Source: Malachius bipustulatus
Lineage: Eukaryota; Arthropoda; Insecta; Coleoptera; Melyridae
NCBI GenBank assembly: GCA_910589415.1
Contig: OU342630.1
Location: forward strand, 72,040,186 to 72,104,185
Length of the DNA: 64,000 bases
Reading direction: 5' to 3'
This document shows positions 48,581 to 59,440 of this stretch, one piece after another; the stretch's first letter is position 1, and each line of letters opens with the position of its first letter. The notes beneath the pieces were generated by a model. It was not told the DNA's origin and did not search any database. It saw only the letters and a program-made list of their open reading frames with translations. The translations under genes were made by a program, and so were the position numbers.

Positions 48581-49090
48581 GCCCAACAAGGCAACAACAA
48601 AACCCAAAACTACATTTATAAACAAATATTATAAACAATTACGCCCAAAAGCGGCCAAACCAAAACTATATTTATAAACAAATATTATAAACAATCATGC
48701 CCAAAAGCGGCCAAACAAAAACCATATTTATAAACAAATATTATCAACAATCATGCCCAAAAGCGGCCAAACCAAAACCGTATTTATAAACAAATATTAT
48801 CAACAATCATGCCCAAAAGCGGCCAAACCAAAACCGTATTTATAAACAAATATTATCAACAATCATGCCCAAAAGCGGCTAAACCAAAACTATATTTATA
48901 AACAAATATTATCAACAATTATGCCCAAAGCGGCTAAACCAAAACTATATTTATAAACAAATATTATCAACAATTATGCCCAAAGCGGCTAAACCAAAAC
49001 TATATTTATAACAAACATTATAAACAATTATGCCCAACGAGGCCAAATCAACAGTATATTTTATATCAAATGTGATAAAACCATCACGCC
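48581..49090 (-). repeat. 56-bp satellite array, ~9 units
   Basis: The unit begins GCCCAAAAGCGGCC, contains AAACCAAAACTATATTTATA, and ends AACAATCAT. Copies at 48581, 48643, 48699 and so on are about 54-62 bases apart. The first and last units are more diverged (GCCCAACAAGGC, GCCCAACGAGGCC, GCCTAACAAGGC), yet each retains a GCC/GGC stem. Central units are nearly identical, so homogenisation is recent. Degenerate units continue to about 49190. Confidence 0.85.
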
Positions 49091-49240
49091 TAACAAGGCA
49101 TAAACAAAAATCAAAAATACCAACAAACATACCTATCAGCCCAAGAGGCCCAACAACAATTATTAAACCTACATCGAAAGTTATCAACAATTATAATGAA
49201 ATTTTATACCAACCAGACGGCCAACGAAAACAACATAATT

Positions 49241-49306
49241 ATTCAGCAAATTGCTGCAACGATAAATATAAAATATTCAGCAAATTGCTGCAACGATAAA
49301 TATAAA
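49241..49306. repeat. 33-bp tandem duplication
   Basis: TTCAGCAAATTGCTGCAACG plus ATAAATATAAAA(T/C)A occurs twice back to back. The unit contains the perfect CAGCAAATTGCTG palindrome. Confidence 0.85.
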
Positions 49307-49600
49307 ACATTCGAGCGCAATGACGTTTCGCAACGTGGGATATTAATTATTTGTCGACCCGGCGTGGTCAATTCGCTACCCTCCGGGCTTGGAGATGTCG
49401 TTCTTTTGTCTTTCGTCAGGTGACGGCAGTACTGTTCCCTAAACAATTTGGTTTTCCTTATCCTAACCTGGTCAGATGATTCATTAACAGTGAAACAAAC
49501 AGGAATAATGAAAAAGAGAGAGAGAGTGAGGAAATTAACTTTACAAGTGACGTTAGCACTATAAACCAAACAAATCTAAAATCAATATAAAATAGTACCT

Positions 49601-50346
49601 ACCAACATTGGTAAATGTTACAAAGATAACAGGAATATTAAACAGTCCAAAAGAGACTATCATTATAAATAAAATCTCGAACATAATCATAAATAATTAT
49701 CTCGCAAAAGCGATCCAATCAAAACTCTATGATTAAGAGATTTTCGTATAATTTATAATATCTAATAATCAATTAACACTAACATAGCCTCACCGATGGT
49801 GAACTATTCTTTAAGTCTAAAAAGACAAACTAAATGAATTATTATCAGTCAAAATATTTTCTGATAAACCTAATAAACCAAATAAACAAACACAATGCGC
49901 AATATTTATACTTCTAAGCTTATGAACCAATTATATTCTGTTACTAAGGTAACCAAAGACACAATGGACTAAGGTCTAATGTTTTTATACCAAGAACTTA
50001 ATTAAAGTGGACTTCAATTGAAAGTCAATAAACAAACCTATCAAATATACAAAATCAAACAGGGAAAATTAAACCCTTTAAAGCTAAGCACATTTTTAGT
50101 CTTTTTATAAACCTACAAGAAGTTAACTCGAAAGCACCATACCAATAACACATTATTGATTACAAGTAATTAACTACAGCAATTAAATCAATGCTCAATT
50201 CAGAATAAATTTCGCCTGTCCTAAAGGCTAATATAAATAATTGCATTATAATCTCACCTAATCCTACAATAATTATCCAAAGAACTAGGAAAGCCTAGAA
50301 ACAATAGCAAAGTGCTAAAACTAAAATGATTAGGTTACTCAGTAAC
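49601..50346 (-). repeat. Dense array of 13 mini-hairpins in A-rich sequence
   Basis: Stems: ACCAA/TTGGT 49601-49612; GTTA/TAAC 49617-49630; AGTC/GACT 49644-49658; TCGC/GCGA 49702-49713; CACC/GGTG 49791-49801; GTCT/AGAC 49815-49826; TTATCAG/CTGATAA 49842-49867; GTTAC/GTAAC 49940-49953; GAC/GTC 49967-49976; GACTT/AAGTC 50010-50026; GCCT/AGGC 50214-50227; CTAGG/CCTAG 50285-50298; GTTAC/GTAAC 50334-50346. Loops are often AAAA, TAAG, CAAAGA or AAAG. No coding frame. Same style as 17-292. Confidence 0.6.
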
Positions 50347-50901
50347 ACTCGAGAAGGGGTTACCGATAATGATTACATTATTTTAAAATCACAGCGAATG
50401 TCAAAATGTTTGAACATCATACTCTCCCGAATTTTCTCCTTCTTTTCAGAAATCAAAGGAACCAGAAGACCATCTCAACCTAGAGGATAGAATAGACCAA
50501 TTAATTATAGACAAATTAATTTAGATTTTCAAACAGATCAATAAATCAAATTAAAATCAATCAAATTAAAATTATCATCAAAAGCCAGGGAAACCATTAA
50601 TTATCAATTCAGTCTAATATTGTTAAACATCCAGGGAAATCAAAACATTTTTCACGAAACTTTGAAAAGTAATGGAAATTGGAAGAAAACTCCTTAACCT
50701 TGTAAAATCATTTAAAGATTAAGTTTTTTGAATTAAAATAGTCTGAGAAACGAAATACTTCTTTTATTTCTCCCAGCATCGCTTCCCATCAAAACGCTTT
50801 CGCTCGCCTTAAAGAACCAGGTCAACTTTTGGTAAGCTTTTCAGGAAGGACAACGGAGATTTCCACCGGGTTTGTACAAGACCCCAGTAAGGTACGTTAC
50901 A

Positions 50902-52289
50902 GCATAATAATGATAACTTTCATGAAGAGGATCCTTTGATATCATATTTCATCAGGAAGGCTGAAAGTCGCAAAAAGCAAAATAACTCTACGTTACTTCG
51001 TAAATATTTCAGAAGAATACAAGCTCGGAATGCCATATCCAGGAAGGTAGGGATTGTCGTATTATTTTTGTTCAAGTATGTCTTATAAAAACCTAAAGAT
51101 TAAATTTTATTCAAAGATTTTATACAATTTCTGGAGTTAGAGGAGAAAGTTATTATTTTCTAGCATCTACCCGCTAAATTTATCAATGCAGAACGATTAT
51201 TATTCTAAAATATCGGCAACTTGTTAGTAGTCTAGACCAATAATTATTATTGCCTATATCACTTTCAATAAAAATGATTGCAACATTGCTAGAATCTTAC
51301 TCCTCTTTTTCACAAAGAAAAGGCAGACCCAGTCTACTATGTATGTAGAACCAAAGTCAAGGAAAAACAATCATTATACTGCTTTCTAAGAAAAACTAAC
51401 AAGATGTCATGTCGCATATTATTGTTTTTTAATGTCGCGTTATTTACAGCAGGTAAGAAAAAAAAAACGTAAGTGTGTCGATAATAATATAGCTTTACGT
51501 CTAGACTGTTTACTGTTTCCCTGTTTAAGAGGGTAGTAAAAATAATGAATCAACACTTGAATAAATTACAAATTTAATAAACAAATAAACACTACAAATT
51601 ATGTAGTGTGAAGAATAAGGGCTCCATGCAATTTATTGTTTTCCCAGTATGAATTATCTTCACTCCACCAGCATCAGACAGCAATATTAACTGAATGCCC
51701 ACACTATCCTTTTAAAAGAACAGCCGTTATCTAATAGACCATGTACTAAAATAATGTCACATTATTTAGATAAACGTACCTACGTAGCTATATTATATAA
51801 AGCTATAAGGTGGTAAGTTAATGAAGTATACAAGGTCGAGGGTAATTTAAGGACCAGTACCAGTCGAAGACCTTCAATTAACCCAGCCAGACCTTATAAA
51901 CGACCTTAACTCAACCGTGTCTTACAATATTATTTTCAGGATCGAATGTGATGTTGTCTAGACGTGGCCGATTTTTTTTTTCAAGGGAAAAAACCCTGTA
52001 ATTACATGACTTCCTATACACCATTATAATTCGTTTCGCTATAGTTACGTCGGTATTGACATCGCAGTAATGTATAAAAAATAATGTGGATGCTGTAGGA
52101 CTATAGAACATGCCCCCACTAACTGTCATCACTTGGCGCCTTCACAAAGATTTTTTTTTTGTTGATTAATATTTTTAAGGGAAATATACTATCGTTATTC
52201 TAAATTTTCTGTAATTTACTTTTCGTGAAACTAATCTGAATCGGAAATTTGATCCATTTTCGATACGTTTTTCTTAAGTTTTTTTCGTG
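50902..52289. other. Mostly noncoding, contains a possible first exon
   Basis: Apart from the candidate exon at 51404-51452, no gene or repeat recognised. The minus-strand frame 51911-52132 has no support. Confidence 0.4.
51404..51452 (+). CDS. Possible signal-peptide first exon
   Basis: ATG after AACTAACAAG begins MSCRILLFFNVALFTAG: a short basic start, a hydrophobic core and a small-residue end like a cleavable secretion signal. It then meets a strong donor (ACAGCAG|GTAAGA at 51453). Such short exons are typical of insect secreted proteins. No downstream exon was recognised in the next 12 kb, so the gene identity is unknown and a chance occurrence is possible. Confidence 0.3.
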
Positions 52290-53526
52290 TAGGGGAGGGA
52301 CGCCTAAATTGGACCATTTTTGTATTTTATTTTCTGGGCGCTGAGTAACAAAAGTTTTGGTCATCGTGACCATGGGATATCAAAGTACGTACCAAGTTTA
52401 TCTTAGAAAAAAATTAACAAATGTATAAAATAAAGGTAGATATTTTATTTGAGAAAAAAGAAAAACATCTGCAAAAGTCCAATTTAAGAAACCGGTTGCC
52501 TTAATTGGACCAGTGGTTTCATAAATTGGACCAGGCTACCAAAGTACGTATAATCAAACAAAACGTTAAGAAGAATGTGAATAAAAACATAACAAACATT
52601 CTACAATAAATAAAGAGATCATTTGCACAAGAAAAATAGTAAAATAGTAGGCAACAAGGTAATAAATCAATTTATAGCTTGAAAACAAAAGGTAGGTGAG
52701 CATTGTCTTATATTTTACAGTCTAGGCAATAATATTTGTTCAATTTTAGTGAAACTTTGGCACATTTTACATGATTCCATTTTTTGCATAACATGCACTG
52801 TATCATCTCTTCAACGCTTACGTTCTCACAAATATTTCAAAACCAACTTTCACCTCCATCTTCAGTTTTACCATCAACTACCAAATTTGATGAGTTCAAT
52901 TGCCTTTTCATTTTTTAACCCCAGAAGCAGAACGCTTTTGAAGCATCCAATTCATTTTTATATGGAGAACTAGTCAGTTCAACTGCTTCTTGAGAGCGAG
53001 CTTTCCTTTTTCATTATTATTTATTTTTTTATGGGCAATGGGGAGATTTCTTGTATTGAGACATCTAATGTTGGCGTCTCTATAGACTTGATCTGGTTTT
53101 TAAGCAAGGCCAGTGGTTGAGCGTCATCGAAAATTCAGCGGTTTCCTAAATTGAACCGGTTCATTTTGGGAACCACCCAGTGGTCCAATTTAGGAATATG
53201 CTACCTAGGTTGAATCAAACTTTATATGTACTATGAAGCGGCAAGATAAGTTAGAGATTATGGCATCAAAATGACAGGCAAGGACTACAAAAACATTTGT
53301 TTAGTTTAACGGTAAGTGGTACAAAATTAACATGAGATGAGGTCTTTCTGGTAAATAATCGATATGTCAGTTAGCTTGCACACAAGAAACACGTATACCG
53401 GGAATAATAATCAACTCAACTAGTAGCTCGGTGAAAAAACACGACATGGTGTCAGCTTTCCTATAAATGGTAGAAACACGAGTGGTCCAATTTCAGAAGC
53501 GGTCCAATTTAGGCGACTCTCCCCTA
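52290..53526. mobile_element. Pogo/Tigger-like DNA element, 1.24 kb, internally reduced
   Basis: TIRs TAGGGGAGGGACGCCTAAAT (52290) and its right counterpart ending TTAGGCGACTCTCCCCTA (53526), both followed inside by TTGGACC. The word TTGGACC/GGTCCAA (or one-base variants) recurs at least seven times (about 52309, 52478, 52505, 52525, 53147, 53192, 53483, 53499), a subterminal repeat pattern suggestive of transposase binding. A C-terminal transposase scrap is inside. TA flanks fit the Tc1/mariner/pogo group. Confidence 0.7.
52708..52842 (-). pseudogene. PHD-type zinc-knuckle C-terminus of a pogo/CENPB-like transposase
   Basis: The minus-strand frame CENVSVEEMIQCMLCKKWNH then VKCAKVS then NKYYCLDCKI and a stop at 52708-52710. 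The C-x2-C, W-x-H-x2-C and YYC-x2-C spacing is that of the PHD-like finger at the C-terminus of many insect pogo-type transposases (IQCxxCxxWxHxxC). An in-frame TGA lies just upstream and the DDE core is missing. Remnant only. Confidence 0.65.
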
Positions 53527-53885
53527 AGTACTTAATTCAACGACTTTTTCAACACGCTTCAAATTTTATGATGACTTTTTATAAAATATCAATTATTATA
53601 ATTTTTCTATTCAAACTTTATGTGGTGCTTATTGAATTTATCTATAATATACAGGCTGTCCGTTTTTAGAGAAAATGCACGGGGATCTCGGTTTATTATC
53701 AGAGATTATTATACCTAGTAGACTAAATTAGGGGCAAAGTAGCGTGTTTTTGTGCTCTGGATAAAATTATAGCTGAAATAATATCCTATAAAAACTTAAA
53801 AATTGAGATTTATTCTTCCAAACAATAACAATCAGTGGAGAAGTGATGAATTTTTATGGTAAGAATACTCGTTTTCCTTGATTCA

Positions 53886-53920
53886 AGCTTTCGACTCGTT
53901 TATTTTGGCCATCGTCAGGA
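53886..53920 (-). mobile_element. Penelope-like tail motif
   Basis: On the minus strand CCTGACGATGGCC is followed by ACGAGTCGAAAGC. This is the same arrangement (CTGAnGATGG, short spacer, CGAAA) as near 23130 and 31475. Fragment only. Confidence 0.35.
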
Positions 53921-55082
53921 ATTATAACATGTTGAGTAAAAATACAAGTAAATGAAAAGTAAAATTACTTACATAGAAGGTGAGATTAAAACTTAGTTAT
54001 TAACATCAATTTGGATATTTTTCTACCAGATAAGACATTATGTAATAATTACAATAATAATAATTATAAAATTATTTAATATTTAAATTTTTATGATAAA
54101 TACGTTGTTTTTTTTAATTTTTGCACAATTAGACCTACTTGTCAAAGAAAGAATATTTTATAATAATTTGCACTCTTGCTTTAACTAACATAAAGTAAAT
54201 CGAAAATATTTCTTTAAGAATTAAAAAATAACATTTTTTTTAACGTCTCTTATTAGTGGAGTAAAGTTAGATTTCTACTTCGGAAAAATTGGCGGTAAAG
54301 GTAACTTTTTTCGGAACATTTGTAAGGATGTTAACAATATAAGTATAAAAAGTTACCAATCGTAGAGCCATAGAATTATTTATTCAACATTTAAGAAGTT
54401 GAATTTTAAATTTTTTTTATGGAATATCTCAAAGAATCCATTTGTCAAGAAAATCTGATTAATATTCGAAACAATCGGCAATTTTACATCAAAACTGTAA
54501 GCTGAAGAATTTTTTTCTAACACCCGAAAATCGCAAACAGCGCAACGCTCCATCAGGGGTGCGCGGCCGCGATTCGTTATAACTTTTGATCTAATTAGTA
54601 ATTACCTAATGAAAATGAGCTCACAAAAATTTCAAGGAGAGAACAAGATACTTGGAGCTAACAAGATATCATGTTTTTCAATGTGAAAAAAGATATTTAC
54701 AAGAATAGAACGTATACAAAGTAGAATTTTTAATAAAATCATTTAAATATCTGTTATATTTTAAACAATAAATAATTGAAATTAAAATAAATATCTGAAA
54801 TCACAGTTCACTCTTGAAATGACATTCAAAAAGATGAGTGGTATTAAAAAAATTTGAAATTTTCATTCGAAAAATACAAAGCCTAAAATATTTCAAACTT
54901 ATAAAAATTGAGAAACTTGATTTTGTAGTTCATGATTCAAAGATCAATAACTTTAATTAAAAATGTGATAGTGAAACTTTACAGATAGATAGTTTTTGAA
55001 ACTTGAAATCTTAACTTTAGGATGGTCTTTAGGTGATAACACAAATATTATTATTGTGTTATACTGACGACCACAAATGTCA

Positions 55083-55987
55083 TATACAGGGTGTAACTAA
55101 ATAAGTGTAAAACATTTAAGGGGGTGATTCCTCATCGAAAAAAAGATAGGATCTTTCATATAAAGAAACTTCATTGGAGCATCCCTTATTAAGATGCAGC
55201 CCCTTAAAGGAGGTACATAAAATTTGTTTAACAATTTTTTTCACAAGCACTAAAAAAGTTACAATATTGAAACTAACCTGAAATTTTCTACTACCAAAAA
55301 GACACTTAGCCAGTAATTTATTTGGTTTACCCCTTGGTTGTAAGGGGTGGAAAACGCAACCCCTAAAATTTATTTCCAATGCAACTTTTTGTCTTATTAT
55401 TTGTTTACCATTTAAAAATTTATTTCCGATGGCCTGTTTCATTTTAAACAAAAAATGTCTCTTGAATTTATTGCACAAAATAAACCAGTTCGCAGCAAAA
55501 AATTATTTTATGACCAAGATACATATCGCCATAAAACGAAAATACGAAACTAGACGCATGCGTAATGTCTGAAGGTAGACATGTTGAACATTTACTATGA
55601 TTTCTACATGTTGTATGTTTTGTTATTAATAAATTAGTTTTGTTTATTCCCCTTTAATCATTTAATGCAGGTAGTAACTACAAAATAACAATAAACCCAG
55701 TTCGCATTTATGACGATGTATCACCCCTTACAACCATGGGGTAAACCAAATAAATTATTGGCTAAGTGTTTTTTTGGTAGTAGAAAATGTCAGGATAGTT
55801 TCAATATTGTAACTTTTCCAGTGCTTGTGAAAAAAATTGTTAAACAAATTTTATATACCCCCTTTAAGGGGCTGTATCTTAACAAGGGATGCTCCAATGA
55901 AGTTTCTTTATATGAAAGATCCTATCTTTTTTTCGATGAGGAATCATCCCCTTAAATGTTTTACACTTATTTAGTTACACCCTGTAT
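55083..55987. mobile_element. Foldback element, 905 bp, with mirrored open frames
   Basis: Ends TATACAGGGTGTAACTAAAT and ATTTAGTTACACCCTGTA. Arms 55083-55365 and 55705-55987 pair with few mismatches; the unique loop is about 340 bases. Each arm carries an open frame reading toward its own end (minus 55116-55478 and plus 55710-55955). They encode the same peptide with about eight differences (both contain KPNKLLAKC, GSRK, NIVTF, VLVKKIVKQIL, LNKGCSNEVSLYERSYLFF). The frame may be an arm by-product; no known domain. Confidence 0.85.
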
Positions 55988-56122
55988 TTACATAATGTGG
56001 AAATAAATATTATTATTATTATTATTATCAGAAAAATTTAATCAATTTTTTTTTTGTAAAAATAAAATTTGCTTTAGTAGAAATTACATGAAATTCGTTG
56101 TTGAATCATCAACACTTCAAAC

Positions 56123-56346
56123 TGCACAAACATTAATTAAAGATCTGTCAGATAATTACTAATTTTAAATTGAAAATTTTGAAAAAATGCTGAATATTTT
56201 CAATGATCTTTTATTATTATTTATCAGTAATTAACTCTTCTAAAAGTGAGTAGAAATCATTTCCAGCAATGTCAGACTAATATTTTGATGATACGGGACA
56301 TTTTAAAATCAGTAATTTTCTGAGAGATCTTTAATTAACGTATGTG
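56123..56346. repeat. Inverted repeat, 43-bp arms
   Basis: GCACAAACATTAATTAAAGA then TCTGTCAGATAATTACT at the left. The right complement has GCACATACGTTAATTAAAGA then TCTCTCAGAAAATTACT. Likely a small MITE of about 224 bases within the larger decayed foldback. Confidence 0.7.
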
Positions 56347-57385
56347 CAACCGGACCTGAATGAGTTTCGTTATAAATGCTTCATCAAAGAATTAAAAAAT
56401 GAATCAAGCTGTACTCCCAAATCCGTTTTTCATAATGAGCCTAAAAAAAAGTCGGCCATATTTGAAATTTCTGGGATTCAGCCATTCTGAAATTCAATTT
56501 TTGATCAGCTATCTTAAATGCACGTATTATGTTATTATTTTCAGTCAAAATACTTGTTAATTTGTCATTTAAAATAAATGTATGTAAAATTATTTTTGCG
56601 TAAAAAAAGACGGCCATATTGGATTCGCCATTTTAAAATTTTATTTCTTAACATTGAATTATTGTTCGGCAACCTCGAAAACCCATAATATAAACATAAA
56701 TTTGAGTAAGATTGTGTTGAAATTTATTCATTTATTTCAAATATTTAGCAAAAATCTTCTTTTTATTGTTTAAAAAATGTAAGAACCTTTAGCGGCAAAT
56801 TATGAGTTTATAACATATTTCTATAAGTACCAGTCATTTAAAGTGGTTTCAAAAGGTTTTTCAAAAATACATCCTTCAGCTTATTTTATACCGAATGATA
56901 CCTACGGAAAATCATATTTACCATAAGAGAAAAGAAAATACTATGAAGCTCTGAGATCTAGTCAGCTTTAAAAGTTTTAGAAATATCAGATGGATAGCTC
57001 TTAACAATTTATGTCAACCTATCAAAAATAGTCAATCATAATAAAAAGGTAAGTACCTAAATGGTTAAAATAAGAAATCTGGAATTTTCAGTGTTTTCAG
57101 CATAACAATGGACTAAAGATACCCAAGAATTTCTTGTCAACTAATCACCACAAAAATTCACAGCTTTGTCTCAATTTAACATATTATTATGTAAATCTTA
57201 AGAAAACCGAGATATTCATGCATTTTCTATAAAAACGGGCAGCCTATTTCGATTTAGATTTTTTTATTCACAGATTATACATGCAATTACAATTTAATGT
57301 GAATGCTGCATTTCGGCACGTCAGCAATAGCAGCCTTCATATTGTATAATACAGAAAAAGCAACATAAAGAAACAGAAAGAAATG

Positions 57386-58149
57386 TACATGGTGTATCTA
57401 AATAACACCGAAAAAATTTAAGAGCTGATTCTTTGGTCAAAAATAAACAAAAAATTTCGTAGAAACGTGTGTCTAGAAATGCACCCTTTTTGAGATACAG
57501 GGTGTCAAAAAAAGATTATTTTACCAGTTTTTTGAAGATATTTGGGGAACCGTTTGAGATATGAAATTCACTTTTTGTAAATGTCATATCATTGATATTT
57601 ATAGCTACTTTTTTAATACTGAGTTTTTTCATGTGTCATTATAGCGGAGATCTCAGACATGAGCGAAGTTTTTTTGACCTTAATTTTTCGACACTTGTCT
57701 TGAAACATTCAAAGCGAGTTTTTCATCGTAAATGCTCGTTTTTCTCGAAAATGGCTCACGTTAGCAGTTATAACCAAGAGTATTTGTGTAGAAAACATTG
57801 ACGGTTAAAAGTGTGCTTTTAAAATATCAATTTGCCCAGTGTCGTAGATATTAGGGGCAAAAAATCCCCCAACCCTAAAAATCTCCGGCACTGGCATACT
57901 TAAAAAAGGTAGTTAGCATTAAAATAGTTGCCAATATCAATGATAAGATCTGTACAAAAGCAGAATTCTGTGTCTTATACGGTTCCCGAGACATCTTGAA
58001 AAAAACTCGAAAAACAATCTTTTTTTGACACTCTGTATCTCAAAAAGGGTGCATATCCAGACACACGTTAATAGGAAATTTTTTGTTTATTTTTTATCAA
58101 AGAATCCTCCCCTAAATTTTTTCGGTGTTATTTAGATAAATCCTGTATA
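57386..58149. mobile_element. Foldback element, ~764 bp
   Basis: The left end TACATGGTGTATCTAAATAA and the right end ATTTAGATAAATCCTGTATA are degenerate TACAGGGTG ends. Arms share AACACCGAAAAAATTTA, AAAAATTTCGTAG versus the complement, and a GATACAGGGTGTCAAAAAAA (57494-57513) facing TTTTTTTGACACTCTGTATC (58020-58039). Middle is noncoding; the frame 57592-57801 lies in the loop and has no domain. Confidence 0.75.
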
Positions 58150-59126
58150 AAGACAAAATACATAATAAACAACATAATAGTGAATAATACCTGAATAGTA
58201 AAATAGTATGCAATAACACACAATAACCGCATTTGTCTCTCATTAGAAATGCAATTATCATCATCACAAAAAGCTAAGTATCTAGCTATTTTTGATTTTT
58301 CGAAAATTTGAGGTTATCGCCAATAATGAAGACAGCTATTATAAGGAAACAATAATAATTTTTTGAAGAAAATTTATTCCTACCAAAATTTATTTTAAGA
58401 TAACTAAGTAATCCTGCTAGTCAGGCTAGTTCGCAAAAATTAGCTGGAATGTCACTGGCAAAATACATTATACCAATCTATTTTCATCCATTGTTTTATC
58501 TCAGGATTCTTTGTTCGTTTCTCAATGTAATTAATAGTTTAAGCATCAAGTTTCCAATCGTGAAAAAGGATCAAATTGCTCCAAATTCGTTCATTGGTTC
58601 TTGCATAAGGGAATTACAAGGATTTAGGGCATATCATCTGATATAATATAACAACTGATCAAAATTGCGCCCTTAAATGAGATGTTCATGAATTTAATCC
58701 TACTCATTGCACAAACGGCAATCTTTCTTTGATTCTTTACATTTATTTCAACTTTAATTGAAAATTAGTAAATGAATTAAATAGTTCAGGAGCTGTATCG
58801 ACAAAAAATACTCAAATGTTTTTAACTTTGCATTTTCGTTATTTATTCCTAGTGTGACAATATAAACTCCCTCTGCCAGTCTACAGTAGAGACATAAGGT
58901 GGATTTTCAAACTTTTAGAAAGAATGATCCTTCCAAATTGTATTAGTTTATGACAACAGACATCTATATTTGACAATAATACTCAAATGTTTCATAGTCA
59001 AAGAATAGTGATTGGGAATATTGGGAATAGGGCCCGAATATGCCAGGGGGTTCTATTATGAGCATAGGTATGTGAGAAAAGCGTAGTTTTCCGGTGATCA
59101 TTGTTGAATGTGATCTTTGATCATTA
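58150..59126. other. Noncoding interval
   Basis: Nothing recognised; AT-rich. Frames at 58449-58646 and 58964-59170 have no support. Confidence 0.5.
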
Positions 59127-59440
59127 TTTTCCAATTGCCAGAAAGTTGACAGGAGTTTGGGATTTTCCATTGCCAGAAAGTTGGCAGACGTTGGTTTTGG
59201 GATTTTCCATACCAGTTTGTTGGCATGAAGTTAGGTTTGGTTTTTTCCATACCACAATGTTATTATGAAGTTAGGTTTTGTTTTTTCCATACGAGAATAT
59301 TGGCATGAAGTTAGGTTTGGTTTTTTTCCATAGGTACCACAAGGTTGGTATAAAGTTAGGTTTGGGTTTTTCCATGCAAGAATATTGGCATGAAGTTAGG
59401 TTTGGGTTTTTCGATACCAGACTGTTGGTTTGGAGTTGGT
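59127..59440 (+). repeat. 40-bp tandem repeat array (8 units) carrying a small stem
   Basis: TTTTCCAT or a variant recurs at 59127, 59163, 59203, 59243, 59283, 59324, 59368 and 59408, about 40 bases apart. The remainder of the unit is ACCAGAATGTTGGCATGAAG plus TTAGGTTTGGG. Several units keep a hairpin, for example TGCCA/TGGCA (59171-59186) and TACCA/TGGTA (59335-59350), which differ by a paired G-C to A-T change. The 134-codon frame 59278-59682 runs through this array and is not credible as a protein. Confidence 0.8.

Larger units (their letters stand above)
40897..50901. mobile_element. Candidate 10-kb element with inverted TGTAACG termini and hairpin-rich flanks
   Basis: The left terminus TGTAACGTAAAGGACCC (40897) and the right terminus, whose complement is TGTAACGTACCTTACTGGGG (50901), are inverted. 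The left flank is T-rich and the right flank A-rich on the plus strand, as expected for inverted ends. Both are full of short hairpins. A third end of this type is at 2243. Inside are a tyrosine-recombinase-like ORF (44559-44771), a promoter-like block near 46080 and a 56-bp satellite. No target duplication was identified, and the left edge is disturbed by the adjacent MITE. It could instead be two unrelated ends, or long LTR-like sequence: TGT...ACA ends also fit Ty3/Gypsy LTRs or Ginger-type elements. Confidence 0.35.
53650..57246. mobile_element. Large decayed foldback with nested insertions
   Basis: The left end TACAGGCTGTCCGTTTTTAG (53651), AGAAAATGCA, ATCTCGGTTT pairs with the right end AAACCGAGATATTCATGCAT then AAAAACGGGCAGCCT (57207-57246). 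Similarity carries inward for about 170 bases, where the right arm is also recognisable as the 16744 foldback family (56930-57200). Inserted inside are a Penelope-like tail (53886-53920), the 55083-55987 foldback and an inverted repeat at 56123-56346. Boundaries of the inner host sequence are uncertain. Confidence 0.55.

Noticed and set aside
48581..49090. CRISPR-like array
   Set aside because: Units are contiguous 56-bp tandem repeats without unique spacers, in a eukaryotic genome.
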